Below, one piece after another: positions 15,283 through 25,119 of a stretch of 64,000 nt of DNA; position 1 is the stretch's first letter; every line of letters starts with the position of its first letter. The notes beneath the pieces were generated by a model, which was given only the letters and a program-made list of their open reading frames with translations, made no database searches and was not told the origin of the DNA. The stretch is from Bacteroidales bacterium UBA4331. Lineage in GTDB: Bacteria; Bacteroidota; Bacteroidia; Bacteroidales; Paludibacteraceae. The stretch is taken from NCBI GenBank assembly GCA_002394395.1, contig DGTR01000027.1, positions 530 through 64,529 of the forward strand, read 5' to 3'. Made by a program: the position numbers and the translations under genes.

Positions 15283-17571
15283 ATGGAAAATCAGCGGAAT
15301 AATGAAGAGATAGATGTTCGCAAAATTGTGCGAATAGCGTTGGATCATTGGTGGTGGTTTGTGATTGGCGTAGTGCTATTTTTGTGCTTAGGCCTGCTAC
15401 GTTATTTCAGCACGACTGAGACCTGGATAACCGACGCGAGTGTCGTTCTCCGGTTGCAAGAGATGACCGGAAACAAGTTAGATCCGATGGCATTAATGGG
15501 GATCACAACCAAATCAGAAACGGAGGATGAAGTAGCCGTGATGTCTTCGCGCGGGCTAATCGGACAAACGATGGAATCGCTGAATTTATGGGAAACGAGC
15601 TATGTCAAGGATGGTCTGAAATGGCGTGAGGAATATCGTACACATGCTTTTTCTATCGAGCCGTTGGAGTTGACAAGGAAGGCGAAGTACAATACCTTCC
15701 TGGTAACCATCAAACCAAGCTCCAAGGGATATAGAGTGAAGGTGAAGATGGGTAAGTGGCATCGTTCTTCCACACGTGTGGAGAATCTGGATGAGCCTAT
15801 CAAGACAACCGTAGGAACCATCCGTATTCATGTTAATCGCCCTCTTAGTCCGGATACACTCTATCGTGCGCAACGTATGATTCACGAAGCGAATGTACTG
15901 GAGTACGGCCGGCGTTTGAAAGTGGCGACCCATAAAAAAGACTCGAAGATTATCAAACTGGCAATCACTTCCACTCTTCCGCAGCGTGATAAAGCCTTTC
16001 TCTATAAGTTAATCGAGCAGTATAATATGAATGCGATAGTGGATAAAAACATGATCGCATCTAACACGGCCACATTCATCAACGAGCGGATGGCTGCGAT
16101 TGAGTCAGAGTTGCTGGACGCAGAGAAGACGGTGGCTAACTACAAGAAGGATAATAGTCTGGCCGACGTGGAGACCCAGGCTCGTCTTATGTTGGAAACC
16201 GGCAGTGCCCAACAGAAAGCTATCGCATCGGTAGAGACGCAGTTGAGTCTGGTAGATTATATAGACGAATTCCTTCGCGATGAGAGCCGGCGAAACGACC
16301 TGATTCCGTCAAATATCGGTATTTCCGATGAAGGATTGTCCACTAGTATGTCGGAATACAATGCCATCATGTTGCAAAAGATGCGTATCCAACGAACCGC
16401 CACGGAGTCTAACCCTGTGATAGAGCAGATGGATATGCAACTTGCTTCCATGCGTCAGAATATCATTGCAACCGTGGGTTCGGTTCGTGCCAGTTTGAAT
16501 ATCCAGTTGCAAAATCTGCAGGCGCGGGATGATCAATTTAACAAAAAAGTCAAGGGTGCACCAGAGCAGGAGCGCGAGTATGTACGCGTGATGCGTGATC
16601 AGAAGATTAAGGAACAACTCTATCTCTTCTTGTACGAGAAACGGGAAGAGAATGCCTTGATGCTCGCGGCTACCTCCATGCCGGCTAAGATTCTTGATGC
16701 ACCGCAGCAGAATTTGGAGAGTCGGAATCCGAAGCTTCGCAATGTAATCATATTATGTATCTTCTTTGGGCTTCTTATACCAGCCGGACTCTTATATCTG
16801 CTGATTTTGTTCAACAACAAGATAGATGATCCGAAAGAGTTTGAGAAATATATCAAAGCACCTTTGTTGGGTCAGTTGGTAGAGAACTCCCGCAAAGCGC
16901 ATATCGCAATCCACGAAGGCGAGTCAACTGTTTCGGCAGAGTTATTCCGGCAGATTCGTACGAATTTGCGCTATGTGATTCCTTCCGATGTGAAATCTCC
17001 GGTTATTTTGGTGACCTCGTGTATCAACGGAGACGGTAAATCGTATGTGGCAGGTAATACCGCCTTGTCGTTGGCTATCTTAGGAAAGAAAGTGGCGTTG
17101 GTGGGTTTGGATATCCGCAAACCGATGTTAGCTGCTTATTTCGGGCTGAGCAACAAAGGCCATCTGACGGATTATCTGGCGGATCCGGATGTCTCGATTG
17201 ACGATATCGTTGTACCGAGCGGAGAGCATCCGAATTTAGATATCATCCCTTGCGGAACGATACCCCCCAACCCGGCGGAGTTACTGCAGACCGAGCGTGT
17301 TGACGAACTCTTTGCGGAGTTGCGTAAGCGGTATGACTATATTCTCGTGGATACGGCGCCCGTGGCTTTGGTCAGCGATACTTATCTGCTGGATCGCGTC
17401 GCGGATGTCACCATTTTTGTATGCCGCTATAAGTACACGCCGTCGGAGATGATCGAGTATATCAATAATGTCATTGACCAGAATCGGATGCATAATGTCA
17501 CCTGCGTGCTTAACGGCGTGAAGGGCCTTCGTGCCGGATACGGGTATGGTTACGGAGTGCAGAAATCGTAA
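15283..17571 (+). CDS. Polysaccharide co-polymerase / tyrosine autokinase (Wzc family)
   Basis: Inner-membrane chain-length regulator with a cytoplasmic BY-kinase. The 762-residue protein has transmembrane helices at about 26-44 and 487-509, a Wzz domain plus coiled coil between them, and a C-terminal kinase. Kinase motifs: Walker A SCINGDGKSYVAGN (about 578-590; Asp replaces the common Glu of GEGKS), Walker A' LVGLDIRKPM, and Walker B ILVDTAPVAL. The Tyr-rich tail ends GYGYGYGVQKS, the autophosphorylation cluster. It sits 7 bp after the export lipoprotein, but no glycosyltransferase, flippase or polymerase follows, so the export machinery is an orphan pair here. Confidence 0.94.
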   Translation: MENQRNNEEIDVRKIVRIALDHWWWFVIGVVLFLCLGLLRYFSTTETWITDASVVLRLQEMTGNKLDPMALMGITTKSETEDEVAVMSSRGLIGQTMESLNLWETSYVKDGLKWREEYRTHAFSIEPLELTRKAKYNTFLVTIKPSSKGYRVKVKMGKWHRSSTRVENLDEPIKTTVGTIRIHVNRPLSPDTLYRAQRMIHEANVLEYGRRLKVATHKKDSKIIKLAITSTLPQRDKAFLYKLIEQYNMNAIVDKNMIASNTATFINERMAAIESELLDAEKTVANYKKDNSLADVETQARLMLETGSAQQKAIASVETQLSLVDYIDEFLRDESRRNDLIPSNIGISDEGLSTSMSEYNAIMLQKMRIQRTATESNPVIEQMDMQLASMRQNIIATVGSVRASLNIQLQNLQARDDQFNKKVKGAPEQEREYVRVMRDQKIKEQLYLFLYEKREENALMLAATSMPAKILDAPQQNLESRNPKLRNVIILCIFFGLLIPAGLLYLLILFNNKIDDPKEFEKYIKAPLLGQLVENSRKAHIAIHEGESTVSAELFRQIRTNLRYVIPSDVKSPVILVTSCINGDGKSYVAGNTALSLAILGKKVALVGLDIRKPMLAAYFGLSNKGHLTDYLADPDVSIDDIVVPSGEHPNLDIIPCGTIPPNPAELLQTERVDELFAELRKRYDYILVDTAPVALVSDTYLLDRVADVTIFVCRYKYTPSEMIEYINNVIDQNRMHNVTCVLNGVKGLRAGYGYGYGVQKS

Positions 17572-17597
17572 ATGGTAAATGACTAAATTGTAAATCA
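17570..17597. repeat. AAATGGT-type 7/8-bp array between wzc and topB
   Basis: AAATGGT, AAATGACT, AAATTGT and AAATCAC follow each other from the wzc stop codon to the topB start. This is the same word family as 49667-49783 and the insertion in ddl. Confidence 0.6.
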
Positions 17598-17598
17598 C

Positions 17599-19566
17599 GT
17601 GATTGTCTGTGTAGCGGAGAAACCCTCTGTGGGTGCATATATAGCGAATGTCCTAGGCGCCAAGCAGCGCAAGGACGGCTATTTTGAGGGCAATGGATAC
17701 CAGGTGACCTGGACCTTTGGCCATTTATGCGCATTGCTCGATCCGCAGGAATATACAGACCAATGGAAGGCTTGGAGCCTTAGCTCCTTGCCGATGATTC
17801 CTCCGCGTTTTTCTATCAAAGTCTCCGGTGACGAAGGGGTACATAAGCAGTTTAATGTCATCAAGTCGCTGATTGCGCAGGCCGATGAGGTCATTAACTG
17901 CGGTGATGCCGGCCAGGAGGGAGAGCTCATCCAACGATGGGTCTATCAGCAGGCCGGATGCAAGTGCCCGGTAAAGCGCCTGTGGGTGAACTCGCTGACC
18001 GAAGAGGCTATCCGTGAGGGATTCCGTCAACTGAAAGATCAATCTGAATACCAGCACTTATATGAGGCGGGCATGATGCGGGCGATAGGCGATTGGTTGT
18101 TGGGTATGAACGCCACGCGCGCCTATACTATAAGGTACGCGCGCGGGAGCGGAAAAGACCGGCAGGTGCTCTCCGTGGGACGTGTTCAGACACCGACCTT
18201 GGCGCTTGTAGTGAAACGGCAGGCGGAGATTGATCATTTCGTGCCGCGCACCTATTGGGAGTTGAAAACCAACTACCGCGACACCCTCTTTAACGCCCAA
18301 CTGCCAGCGGAAGAAGACGAATATGCCATCACTTCCGAGGAGCAGGGACAGGCACTTGTGGACGCTATCAAAGACCAGCCGTTCCTGATTACCTCTGTGG
18401 AGAAGAAGAAGGGTCTTGAGTTCGCCCCGAAACTGTATGACTTGACATCGCTGCAGGTGGATTGTAATAAGAAATATTCCTTTTCCGCGGAGCAGACGCT
18501 TCAGCTCATTCAGTCCCTTTACGAGAAACGACTGACCACTTATCCCCGTGTGGATACGACTTATCTGAGTGATGATATCTACCCCAAAGTACCGGGTACG
18601 CTGGCGGGTATAAAAGACTACTTTCCGCAGGTAGCGCCGTTATTGGGGCTCAAAGCGGATGGCAAGAAAGGCGCCGGCTCATTACCCAAATCGAAGAAAG
18701 TGTTTGATAACAAGAAAGTTACCGACCACCATGCCATCATTCCTACGGGCCAGCGTCCGGATGCCATGACGGCGGATGAGAAGAAGGTGTATGATCTGGT
18801 GGCATTGCATTTCATTGCGGCTTTCTATCCCGAATGCGAGGTCAGCAACACGACCGTTCTGGCGAAAGCCGGTGAGATTGATTTCAAAGTAACCGGCCGC
18901 GAGGTCCTTAAAGCCGGATGGCGGGCGGTGTTCGAAAAGGGACAAGGAGACAATGTACAAAGTACAAAGGAAACCTCCGATGATGCCGAGAACTCCGATA
19001 ATCCCGAGGAAAACAAGTCGCTGCCGGCATTTGTGAAAGGCGAGAATGGGCCTCACAAGCCGCTATTAAAGGAGAAGACAACAACGCCGCCTAAGTATTA
19101 CACGGAGGCGACTCTTCTGCGCGCGATGGAGACGGCTGGAAAAACGGTCGAGAATGACGAACTCCGCGAGGCGATGAAGGAGAACGGTATAGGTCGTCCA
19201 TCTACCCGCGCAGCCATCATTGAGAAACTCTATCAGCGCAAGTATATTCAGAAACAAGGTAAGTCGCTCCGTGCTACTCAAGTGGGTATCGATCTGATTC
19301 ACACGATTATCTCTCCCTTGCTCAAGTCGGCGGAACTGACCGGTCTATGGGAGAAAAAACTGCGTGAGATAGAGCGAGGCGAGTATCAGGCGCAAGATTT
19401 CTTGACGGAGCTCAAGGAGATGACTTCCGGAGTCGTCAAAGATGTCAAAACGAACAAGGCAGGTATGCTTTGTCCTGTTTGCCGACAGGGCTTGATCATC
19501 CGCGGCAATACACGTTACGGGTGCTCCAGATGGCGTGAGGGTTGTACCTATGCAGAGCCGTTTTGA
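17599..19566 (+). CDS. topB: DNA topoisomerase III
   Basis: Type IA topoisomerase, 655 residues, beginning at GTG. The TOPRIM domain starts VCVAEKPSVGAYIANVLG and includes NCGDAGQEGELIQRWV. The catalytic tyrosine is about Y315 in TTYPRVDTTYLSDD. GRPSTRAAIIEKL is in the core, and a C-terminal zinc ribbon (CPVC...GCSRWREGC) ends the protein. An acidic linker at about residues 450-475 is encoded partly by a 9-bp in-frame tandem array (18977-19012) that is not a conserved part of the family. A second TOPRIM enzyme such as TopA would be the housekeeping one; this copy follows the capsule pair without its own clear promoter. Confidence 0.94.
   Translation: MIVCVAEKPSVGAYIANVLGAKQRKDGYFEGNGYQVTWTFGHLCALLDPQEYTDQWKAWSLSSLPMIPPRFSIKVSGDEGVHKQFNVIKSLIAQADEVINCGDAGQEGELIQRWVYQQAGCKCPVKRLWVNSLTEEAIREGFRQLKDQSEYQHLYEAGMMRAIGDWLLGMNATRAYTIRYARGSGKDRQVLSVGRVQTPTLALVVKRQAEIDHFVPRTYWELKTNYRDTLFNAQLPAEEDEYAITSEEQGQALVDAIKDQPFLITSVEKKKGLEFAPKLYDLTSLQVDCNKKYSFSAEQTLQLIQSLYEKRLTTYPRVDTTYLSDDIYPKVPGTLAGIKDYFPQVAPLLGLKADGKKGAGSLPKSKKVFDNKKVTDHHAIIPTGQRPDAMTADEKKVYDLVALHFIAAFYPECEVSNTTVLAKAGEIDFKVTGREVLKAGWRAVFEKGQGDNVQSTKETSDDAENSDNPEENKSLPAFVKGENGPHKPLLKEKTTTPPKYYTEATLLRAMETAGKTVENDELREAMKENGIGRPSTRAAIIEKLYQRKYIQKQGKSLRATQVGIDLIHTIISPLLKSAELTGLWEKKLREIERGEYQAQDFLTELKEMTSGVVKDVKTNKAGMLCPVCRQGLIIRGNTRYGCSRWREGCTYAEPF
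18953..19012. repeat. In-frame 7-bp and 9-bp arrays inside topB
   Basis: ATGTACA and AAGTACA (7 bp) are followed by CCGATGATG, CCGAGAACT, CCGATAATC, CCGAGGAAA (9 bp, 18977-19012). The latter encode an acidic SDDAENSDNPEE linker. Confidence 0.7.
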
Positions 19567-19605
19567 CAACTCGATTTAGCAAAAAAATCTATATGTGTAT
19601 TATTT

Positions 19606-19650
19606 ACGTCAATTTTTCCACATAAGATTGACGTTTTTTGCGTACCTTTG
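19606..19650 (+). promoter_or_regulatory. SusC promoter: -7 box with an inverted repeat in the -33 region
   Basis: A TACCTTTG -7 box lies at 19643-19650. No TTTG is present at the expected position. Instead, a perfect 8-bp inverted repeat, ACGTCAAT (19606-19613) and ATTGACGT (19627-19634), brackets the place where the -33 element would be. This is the arrangement expected for an activator-dependent promoter of a utilization locus. Confidence 0.6.
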
Positions 19651-19731
19651 TGCCGTTTTTTGAAATATGTTTACGTGAAACGTAATATCATTTAAATTAA
19701 CTATATCATAAAAACAAACAAAATTCTCTGT

Positions 19732-22700
19732 ATGAAATTGAATTTCTCAGTGTTCCGTACCATGATGCTTTCGGCCTTACTTTTCGTAGGTATGGCTGCT
19801 CAAGCGCGTGTGATTAGCGGAACGGTAAAGGACCAGACGGGCGAGACGATTATTTCGGCTTCCGTGGTCGTGAAAGGTACCACTATTGGTACAGTGACAG
19901 ATTTCGACGGTAACTACAGTCTGGATGTTCCCGACGATGCGAAGGTGCTGGTTTTCTCGTACATCGGTATGAAGACCCAGGAGCTGAACATCACCGGCAG
20001 TACGATGAACGTGGTACTCTCCGAAAACAGTGAGGTGCTTGAGGAAGTGGTTGTTACCGGTTATGGAACGACGAAGAAACGTGACGTTGTGACGTCTGTG
20101 GCTTCTGTAGGTGCGGAGCAGCTGAAGGATATTCCTGTTACTTCTGCTGCGGAAGCATTGCAAGGTAAGTTGTCCGGTGTGTCGGTAACGACGACGGAAG
20201 GTAGCCCGGATGCTGACGTGAAGATCCGTGTCCGCGGTGGTACGTCTCTGACCCAGAGCAACGACCCGTTATATATCGTAGATGGTATGCCGGTATCGAG
20301 TATTTCGGATATCGCGCCGAGTGACATCGCTTCGATGGACGTCTTGAAGGACGCTGCGGCTACCGCTATCTACGGTGCTCAAGGTGCTAACGGCGTTATT
20401 ATCATCACTACCAAGGACTCCGGTACCGAGGATGATAAGATGACTTTCCATGTGGATTATTCCGGTTATGTGGGATGGAAGAAAATCGCGAAGAAGTACG
20501 ACGTGATGGATCCGCGCGATTTTGCGTTGATGCAGTATGAGTGGGCCTCCATGAAATACAATACGACGGCTGCCGACAACTCGGATCTCCGTGGTCAGTT
20601 CTATGCGTATTTCGATAAGCTTTACAATGATACCAAATATAAAGCTCCCGCTGAAATAGAGACCACCCCGATTTCTTCTTTGCTGGACGAATATGCAGAT
20701 CCCAGCAAGCATGAGTTTATCGACTGGCAAGATCGTACGTTTGGTCGTACCGGTTTTAACTCCAATCAGTCGGTAAGCGTCAGCGGTGGTAACAAGAACG
20801 CGAACTTCACGCTTTCTTACAACCGCATTGATGACAAGGCGATCATGGAGCAATCCAACTACACCCGTAACAACATCTCCGGTAAGGCGAAGTTCAAGCC
20901 ATTCAAGAATTTCACGATTGGTTTCACGACCCGTTATACCAGTACCGAGGTGCTCGGTTCCGGTGCGAATGCTGTGAAAGATAATGGCACTTCTACGGAG
21001 TCCCGTCTGCGCAACTGCGTGGTTTATGCTCCGACAACGTTGTTATCCAAGGACGATGGTACCGGCGGAGATGAGGATGAGACCTTCGGTTCGCTCTATG
21101 ACCCGTTGACCACTATCCGCGACAACTACAAGTTGAAGAAGGATAAGAAATGGAATATCCAGGGTTACATGAGCTATAAGTTTGCCAAGCATTTCACCGC
21201 TCGTGTGGATATGGGTTATGAGACTCGTCATATCACTACGGATCGTTACTATGGTCCGACCACTTATTTCTCTCGTAACACCGGTCGTCCGGGAATAGAA
21301 GGTGGTACCGCTCAGATTCAGGTGACGGATGAGTACACATCTACCTTGACGAACCATAATACCCTCGAATGGAAGCAGACCTTCCAATCCGACCATAACG
21401 TCAGTGTTCTGGTTGGTGAAGAGACTGTTATCCGCAAGGGCTCAACGCAGACCGAATATGGATTCGGTTATAAAGGCAGTTATGACGTCCTGAAGGGTGA
21501 GATCTTCAACTACATGGGCCAGGCTGCTTATTCGGAGTTTAACAACTATGTCAACCCGCGCGACAACCAACTCTCTTTCCTCGCTCGTGCGAACTATGAC
21601 TATAAGGGCCGCTACTATCTGACCGCTACCTTCCGTGCAGACTGTTCTACGCGTTTCGCTAAAGGTCACCAGTGGGGTTACTTCCCCTCGGGCGCAGTAG
21701 CTTGGCGTATGTCGGATGAGGAGTTTATGCAGGATGCATCAAGTTGGTTGAGTAACTTGAAATTCCGTCTTTCGTTAGGTATGGCGGGTAACAACAATGT
21801 GGACCTTGGATACCTGCATCCGGATTTCCTCTCGCAGCAGATGACCTATATAGATATGGGTCAGGGTACCAGCAATATCCTTGTGGTCGGCGGTAGTGAA
21901 AAGATTGCTGCGAACCCGAACCTCAAATGGGAGACCACCATCACCCGTGACTTCGGTATCGACTATGGTTTCTTCAACGAGCGTTTGACCGGAACGATCG
22001 ACCTCTATTGGAATACTACCAAAGACCTGATTATCCGTCAGAACATGCCGGCTCGCTACAACATCCAGTTCCAGAATATCGGTTCTACTCGCAACATGGG
22101 TATGGAGTTCTCGGTAAAGGGTGTTATCCTCGATCATAAATCCAAGAGTTTGAGTTACTACCTCTCTTTGGACGCAAATATCTCCTTTAATAAAACGCGC
22201 GTGCAAGACCTGGGTAACATGGAGAAAATGTTGGCACAAACCAGTTGCTTCGGCTCTTCCGAGTACTTGACGACGGCAGAATTCCTCGTAGAGGTTGGCC
22301 AGCCGGTAGGTAATGTACTGGGTTATGTAACAGATGGTTATTATACCGCCGCAGATTTCCAAAGCTATCAGACTGCCACCCATACATGGGGTGTGGCTGA
22401 CGGCGTGCCTACTTACGGCGATGCATTCTTGACAAACCAGCCGGTTCCGGGTGCTATCAAATTTAAGGACATACATGAGGATGGCGTGATCGACGAGAAA
22501 GATAAAGTGATTCTCGGTAATACCGTTCCGACTCACTCCGGTGGTTTCAACCTGAACTTCAATATCGGCGGCGATAAATGGGGTAAGGTGGATTTGGCTG
22601 CTAACTTCACCTTCGCTTTCGGTAACAAGATCTTGAACCTCTCGAAGATGGAGTACACCACCGTTACGGAGAAGACCAAGATGCGTAACTTGATTACCGA

Positions 22701-23154
22701 GATGGCTTTTAACAACCGCTATTCGCTCTATACCGCTCAGGGTCAATACATGCCTGACGTATATGCGACGGGCGCATTGGTGTTCGGCGACGCTTATACC
22801 GCGTTTGCGAACCAGATTGATCAAGCGAATGCCGATAAGGGCGCAAATATCTACAGCCCGATCATGTCGCACTATGTAGTGACGGACAAAGATATGGAGG
22901 ATGGCTCTTTCCTGCGTCTCAACCAATTGACAATTGGCTACTCGCTGCCGAAAGTATGGATGGAGAAGACCAAAGTGATCAATAATATCCGCCTCTATGT
23001 TCAGGGTACGAACCTCTTCTGCGCTACCAAGTATAGCGGTCTGGATCCGGAGGTGGATACCCGTTCCTCCAAGAACCCGCTTACTCCTGGTGTAGATTTC
23101 TCTGCATATCCGAAGAGCCGCGGTATCAATGTCGGTTTGAATATTCAGTTCTAA
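19732..23154 (+). CDS. SusC/RagA-family TonB-linked outer membrane transporter
   Basis: 1140-residue outer-membrane importer for oligosaccharides. Signal peptide about 1-25 (MMLSALLFVGMAAQA), carboxypeptidase-regulatory-like domain (ISGTVKDQTGETIISASVVV), the TonB-box region LEEVVVTGYGTTKKRDV, and the plug with RVRGGTSLTQSNDPLYIVDG and VLKDAAATAIYGAQGANGV. A 22-stranded barrel ends in the aromatic C-terminus GINVGLNIQF. It is followed after 21 bp by susD. The pectate lyase and GH28 enzymes nearby suggest a pectic substrate, which is inference. No SusR-like, hybrid two-component or ECF-sigma/anti-sigma regulator is in the window. Confidence 0.97.
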   Translation: MKLNFSVFRTMMLSALLFVGMAAQARVISGTVKDQTGETIISASVVVKGTTIGTVTDFDGNYSLDVPDDAKVLVFSYIGMKTQELNITGSTMNVVLSENSEVLEEVVVTGYGTTKKRDVVTSVASVGAEQLKDIPVTSAAEALQGKLSGVSVTTTEGSPDADVKIRVRGGTSLTQSNDPLYIVDGMPVSSISDIAPSDIASMDVLKDAAATAIYGAQGANGVIIITTKDSGTEDDKMTFHVDYSGYVGWKKIAKKYDVMDPRDFALMQYEWASMKYNTTAADNSDLRGQFYAYFDKLYNDTKYKAPAEIETTPISSLLDEYADPSKHEFIDWQDRTFGRTGFNSNQSVSVSGGNKNANFTLSYNRIDDKAIMEQSNYTRNNISGKAKFKPFKNFTIGFTTRYTSTEVLGSGANAVKDNGTSTESRLRNCVVYAPTTLLSKDDGTGGDEDETFGSLYDPLTTIRDNYKLKKDKKWNIQGYMSYKFAKHFTARVDMGYETRHITTDRYYGPTTYFSRNTGRPGIEGGTAQIQVTDEYTSTLTNHNTLEWKQTFQSDHNVSVLVGEETVIRKGSTQTEYGFGYKGSYDVLKGEIFNYMGQAAYSEFNNYVNPRDNQLSFLARANYDYKGRYYLTATFRADCSTRFAKGHQWGYFPSGAVAWRMSDEEFMQDASSWLSNLKFRLSLGMAGNNNVDLGYLHPDFLSQQMTYIDMGQGTSNILVVGGSEKIAANPNLKWETTITRDFGIDYGFFNERLTGTIDLYWNTTKDLIIRQNMPARYNIQFQNIGSTRNMGMEFSVKGVILDHKSKSLSYYLSLDANISFNKTRVQDLGNMEKMLAQTSCFGSSEYLTTAEFLVEVGQPVGNVLGYVTDGYYTAADFQSYQTATHTWGVADGVPTYGDAFLTNQPVPGAIKFKDIHEDGVIDEKDKVILGNTVPTHSGGFNLNFNIGGDKWGKVDLAANFTFAFGNKILNLSKMEYTTVTEKTKMRNLITEMAFNNRYSLYTAQGQYMPDVYATGALVFGDAYTAFANQIDQANADKGANIYSPIMSHYVVTDKDMEDGSFLRLNQLTIGYSLPKVWMEKTKVINNIRLYVQGTNLFCATKYSGLDPEVDTRSSKNPLTPGVDFSAYPKSRGINVGLNIQF

Positions 23155-23175
23155 TCCTTGTAAATACAAATCAAT

Positions 23176-25119
23176 ATGAAAGCAAAATATTTTATCTTAA
23201 GCATTTTAGCGCTCTCTTTGATTGCGTGCGAGAAGGATTTCTTCGAGACCGAATCGCCTTCCGCAATGGATGAGGCTGTATTCAAGTCCGCAGATCTTAC
23301 CCAGCAGGCTATTGGCGCTATTTACAACACTTTCGGTGAGGATAAATCCTTCCGTAATCGTCTTTGTGGCGGATATGTAGCCATGAATACGGATATTGAG
23401 CACTGTTCCAAAACGGAAGATAAAGATTATGCCGCGTATAACATAACGGGTGGTACAGGTGACCTTTCTACCTCGAATGGTAAAGACCCTTGGGCTTATC
23501 TGAACTCTGCTATCGAGCGTGCTAATGTAGTCGTTGACGGAATCCGTCAGCACTCGGATACCACAGATGCTACCTTCAAGTATCTGTTGGGCGAAGCGCT
23601 GACTCTCCGTGCTTTCTGCTATCTCGAGATGGTGAAGTTGTGGGGCGATGTGCCCGCAAGTTTCGAGTCCTTCAATGGTTACAACTCGGAGGTCCTCTAC
23701 ACCAAAAAACAACCGCGCAGCGTAGTCTATGAGCAGCTGCGTAAGGACCTCAAAGAGGCTGCGGAACTGATGCCGTGGTCGGCTCAGTGCCCCGGTTCCG
23801 CCGCTAACTATACCGGTCGCCCGTCTAAGGCTCTCGCGCTGGGTCTTCTGGCTCGTATGGATCTGATGTATGCCGGAAAAGCGATGCGTCCGAACACGTT
23901 TGTGGAAGGCGGTACGAAAGATTGCTCCATCGGTTATCTGGTGGAGGATGCGAGCAAGCGTCAGGAATTGTATCAGGAGGCTGTTTGGGCTTGTGCGCAA
24001 GTGATCAAACAGGAAGACTGGAAATTCAAAGATAATTTCGAGGATGTCTTCAAAGACCTTTGTACCGATGTAACGGACTATTCCAAGTCCGAGTGGATCT
24101 GGGCGCTGCCGTTCCTCGATGGCGCTCGTGGTCAGGTATTGGCATTGACCGGCAATAAAATTTCTACCAACTGCGCTGGTGCGATGATTAACACCATCTT
24201 CTACAGCTCCGGAAATACGAATAACACCAAGACCCAGGCGATGATTGAGATTGCGCCGACTTTCTATTACGCGTACGACAAGGCCGACAAGCGCCGTGAT
24301 ATCACGATCCTGCCTTGGACCTGGGAGTACGATGATGGTAGTGGTACCGCTCCTTCCGGTTATGTGGATGTAACCTTCCCGGGGGTTCCTGCTACCGACA
24401 AAAAGGTGTATCAGAAACAGTCGAATATCGGCCAGTTGTACTGCGGTAAATTGCGTATCGAGTGGATGACTCGCAGCTATTCTAACAATGAGGACTGCAT
24501 CGATATGCCGGTGCTCCGCTACACGGATATCCTCCTGATGTTTGCGGAAGCTGCTATCGGTTCGAAAGAAGGAAATGCACCGTCCGAATTCTACGGAATT
24601 GATAAACAAGATTGTCTAGATAAAGTGCGTGCGCGCGCAGGTTTGGGAAGCGTGCCGGTTACAATCGAGAATATCATTGACGAACGTGCCTTTGAGTTCT
24701 GCGGGGAGAATATCCGTAAATACGACCTTATGCGTTGGGGTATCCTGAAAGAGAAACTGGAGAAAGCACAAGCCGATGCATACGACCTCCAGAATAACAC
24801 CGGCGACTTTGCCGGACGTCCGGATTCGGTTTGGTTCCACTACACGCGTAACGATGACTACGCGCAGAATGGTGCGGCTTACGTATTTGATAAGTTCGTT
24901 GGCTTGGATGTTGATGCTACCAGACCTGCTGAATACGATAAAGAGACCGGATGGGTGGCTAAATCCTTCTTCGATAAGGAAGGAGTGCCCTTCCTGACGC
25001 CGGATAAGTGGTATATTTATAAAGAAGGAACGGATATTGACATGCACCAGTACTGGCCGATTTTCGATGTCAATATCTCGGCTTCCAACGGAACTCTCTG
25101 GAATGATTATCTCTATTAA
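23176..25119 (+). CDS. SusD/RagB-family substrate-binding outer membrane lipoprotein
   Basis: 647-residue lipoprotein that caps the SusC barrel and binds glycan. Lipobox LALSLIAC gives Cys at about residue 18. TPR-like helices follow (ALTLRAFCYLEMVKLWGDVP is the typical SusD segment) and the C-terminal RagB region includes NIIDERAFEFCGENIRKYDLMRWGIL. It is larger than many SusDs. Its last 17 bases overlap the start of the pectate lyase gene, so the three genes form one transcript. Confidence 0.96.
   Translation: MKAKYFILSILALSLIACEKDFFETESPSAMDEAVFKSADLTQQAIGAIYNTFGEDKSFRNRLCGGYVAMNTDIEHCSKTEDKDYAAYNITGGTGDLSTSNGKDPWAYLNSAIERANVVVDGIRQHSDTTDATFKYLLGEALTLRAFCYLEMVKLWGDVPASFESFNGYNSEVLYTKKQPRSVVYEQLRKDLKEAAELMPWSAQCPGSAANYTGRPSKALALGLLARMDLMYAGKAMRPNTFVEGGTKDCSIGYLVEDASKRQELYQEAVWACAQVIKQEDWKFKDNFEDVFKDLCTDVTDYSKSEWIWALPFLDGARGQVLALTGNKISTNCAGAMINTIFYSSGNTNNTKTQAMIEIAPTFYYAYDKADKRRDITILPWTWEYDDGSGTAPSGYVDVTFPGVPATDKKVYQKQSNIGQLYCGKLRIEWMTRSYSNNEDCIDMPVLRYTDILLMFAEAAIGSKEGNAPSEFYGIDKQDCLDKVRARAGLGSVPVTIENIIDERAFEFCGENIRKYDLMRWGILKEKLEKAQADAYDLQNNTGDFAGRPDSVWFHYTRNDDYAQNGAAYVFDKFVGLDVDATRPAEYDKETGWVAKSFFDKEGVPFLTPDKWYIYKEGTDIDMHQYWPIFDVNISASNGTLWNDYLY

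Noticed and set aside
19566..19731. A nearby SusR-type, hybrid two-component or ECF-sigma regulator for the SusC operon
   Set aside because: No such gene is present in the window; only the operator-like dyad is visible.
21775..24609. Long minus-strand frames opposite susC and susD (464 and 467 codons)
   Set aside because: Antisense shadows in genes with strong codon bias; no signal peptides, promoters or motifs.
25037..25102. Longer N-terminus of the pectate lyase
   Set aside because: Only the ATG at 25103 gives a lipoprotein signal; the extension runs within susD.
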